Source: Verrucomicrobiaceae bacterium (GTDB lineage Bacteria > Verrucomicrobiota > Verrucomicrobiia > Verrucomicrobiales > Verrucomicrobiaceae). From it: 64,000 bases of DNA. The notes beneath the pieces were generated by a model. That model saw only the letters and a program-made list of their open reading frames with translations, was not told where the DNA came from and did no database searches. This document shows positions 62,995 to 64,000 of this stretch, piece after piece; within the stretch, counting starts at the first letter, position 1; every line of letters begins with the position of its first letter. The translations under genes were made by a program, and so were the position numbers. The DNA lies in the NCBI GenBank assembly GCA_015075365.1, contig JABTUN010000005.1, forward strand, positions 62,001-126,000, written 5' to 3'.

Positions 62995-63699
62995 TCATTT
63001 CCGCGGCAGATGCTCGCGGATGGCGGCGGCGACTTTTTCGGCGAGGTAGCGGCTGCCTTCCGGTGAATAGTGGACGTTGGCCGGCAGTTGGGCGTCTGGT
63101 TTGGCCAGGGCGTGGGCGCGGAGGTCGTTGGTGGGGATGCCGGCGGCGGTCATGACGCGGGCGGCGGCCTCGTTGTATTTCACCTCGTCTCCTTGGACGC
63201 GTCCGTCGCTGCCGGCGGGCACAGGCGTGGTGTTGCACCAGATGAGTTTCGCGCCAGTGGCCTGCATGGTCTTCACCAGGCTGGCGAGGTTCTTTTCATA
63301 ATCGGCGGGAGCGACCTGCGGGTGGGAGCCAGGGGCCTTCGGGTCGGCGCGCTTGGAGGGATCATCCTGGATGTATTTGAGGTCGTGCAGGCCCCAGTTG
63401 AAATGGATCACATCCCACTTCGAGTCGCCCAGCCATGCCTGGATGTTCTTGAGTCCGTTGGTGGTGGGGCCGCCGTTGGCCGGGATGCGGTGAACATTGG
63501 CCTGGCCTTTGAGCATCTCGCGCACATCAAGAGTGTAGCCCATCGAGATGGAGTCGCCGATGAGCAGCACGCGCGGCAGGCCGGGCACGTCGGTGATCTT
63601 GACGAGGGAGGGGCTGGGCTTGCGTGCCTTTTTCGCCGGAGTCTTGGGGGCGTCGGCAAGACTGGCGGCGATGGGAAGGAAGAGGGCGAGGTGTCTCAT
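62995..63699 (-). CDS. Secreted SGNH/GDSL-family hydrolase
   Basis: Esterase-like protein of 234 aa with a signal peptide (MRHLALFLPIAASLADA) and a Lys/Pro-rich linker. Block I is LIGDSISMGY (nucleophile Ser), block II has NGGPTTNG, and block V is VHYSPEG (catalytic His). Block III reads WGLHDL in place of the usual G-x-N-D, as in some carbohydrate-acetylesterase-like groups. It probably removes acyl groups from polysaccharides outside the cytoplasm. Convergent with the large secreted protein gene. Confidence 0.88.
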   Translation of the reverse strand: MRHLALFLPIAASLADAPKTPAKKARKPSPSLVKITDVPGLPRVLLIGDSISMGYTLDVREMLKGQANVHRIPANGGPTTNGLKNIQAWLGDSKWDVIHFNWGLHDLKYIQDDPSKRADPKAPGSHPQVAPADYEKNLASLVKTMQATGAKLIWCNTTPVPAGSDGRVQGDEVKYNEAAARVMTAAGIPTNDLRAHALAKPDAQLPANVHYSPEGSRYLAEKVAAAIREHLPRK

Positions 63700-63796
63700 G
63701 CAGGTCGTCTCAACGGCGCGTGGGCACGGTCATTTCGTGGAAGATGCGCAAAGCACATGTTGACTGTTGGGAGCTGTTTCCGGTAGCCTGCGCTGC

Positions 63797-64000
63797 ATGA
63801 AGGGCGTTTTGCGCGTGATTTTCTGGTTCGCCGCCGCTGTGGCGCTCGCTGACGAGGCGGCATGGATGACGCGTCTCGATGAATGGGAGGCCTCCGGCCT
63901 CTCGCGCCGGCCGGAGGCGGCACGGCACGCGCTGGAGGAACTGCGGCTCGACGCGGAGCAGCGCGCGGTGTTTTACCAGCGGCTGAAATCGGAGGGAAAG
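63797..64000 (+). CDS. Secreted protein, 3' end outside window
   Basis: The frame from ATG 63797 stays open to the last base (68 codons). It starts with a likely signal peptide (MKGVLRVIFWFAAAVALA) followed by a helical, charged region (MTRLDEWEASGLSRRPEAAR). Too little is present to name a family. It is divergent from the SGNH hydrolase, with 97 bp between starts. Confidence 0.65.
   Translation, partial: MKGVLRVIFWFAAAVALADEAAWMTRLDEWEASGLSRRPEAARHALEELRLDAEQRAVFYQRLKSEGK

Noticed and set aside
1..64000. tRNA or rRNA genes
   Set aside because: No cloverleaf-like sequence with a GGTTCGAATCC arm and no rRNA segment was found on reading both strands; a covariance search was not possible.

Overview
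The window looks like a chromosomal segment of a free-living, Gram-negative, high-GC bacterium of the PVC superphylum, most likely Verrucomicrobia of the Prosthecobacter/Verrucomicrobium type. This rests on gene content (secreted sulfatase, Hanks-type kinase with a C-terminal propeller, PP2C phosphatase, DUF4407, DUF4080 radical SAM, menaquinone genes, lipid A acyltransferase, a giant delta-60-repeat surface protein) and not on a marker gene. No rRNA or tRNA was found.

Layout. 1-2.2 kb: a NarL-type two-component pair ending at a strong terminator. 2.2-4.4 kb: a minus-strand pair, phosphodiesterase-like protein then sulfatase, overlapping by 4 bp. 4.5-8 kb: a fused lipid A acyltransferase/heptosyltransferase, a DUF3592 protein and an OmpA-family protein. 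8-11 kb: a Ser/Thr kinase converging on a PP2C phosphatase plus a very small kinase-fold protein. 11.1-15 kb: a type II glutamine synthetase behind a textbook sigma-54 promoter, then three hydrolases.

15.0-27.3 kb is the accessory region. A 1.5-kb gene-poor stretch (gene remnants, dispersed repeats, a minisatellite of about 20-bp units) leads into a plus-strand cluster. Its genes are a PLD-SNF2 helicase, a UPF0175/DUF3368 toxin-antitoxin pair, a 1559-residue N6-adenine methyltransferase fused to a C-terminal DUF3800 domain, a small RNase-like protein, an EVE-domain protein and an Mrr_N-like winged-helix protein with a damaged start. A perfect 33-bp inverted repeat brackets the region. This is the best candidate for a poorly described system: a helicase/methyltransferase defence module recalling parts of DISARM and BREX, but without their hallmark genes in view.

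27.3-43.5 kb: a thioredoxin-like protein, an SSS-family symporter, and a giant surface protein locus (29.6-42.9 kb) built of four supermodules of about 2.05 kb plus SBBP, IPT, cadherin and Ig-like domains. An in-frame TAG splits this locus after 285 codons. An IS66-like remnant follows. 43.5-51.6 kb: an M20 peptidase, secreted proteins of unknown function, DUF4407, and a long NagB whose PIG-L domain appears to have lost its metal ligands. 51.6-57.2 kb (minus): menF-menD followed by a zinc/manganese ABC transporter operon. 57.4-64 kb: trpA, a B12-binding radical SAM protein, a large secreted protein of unknown function, an SGNH hydrolase and a truncated secreted ORF at the right edge.
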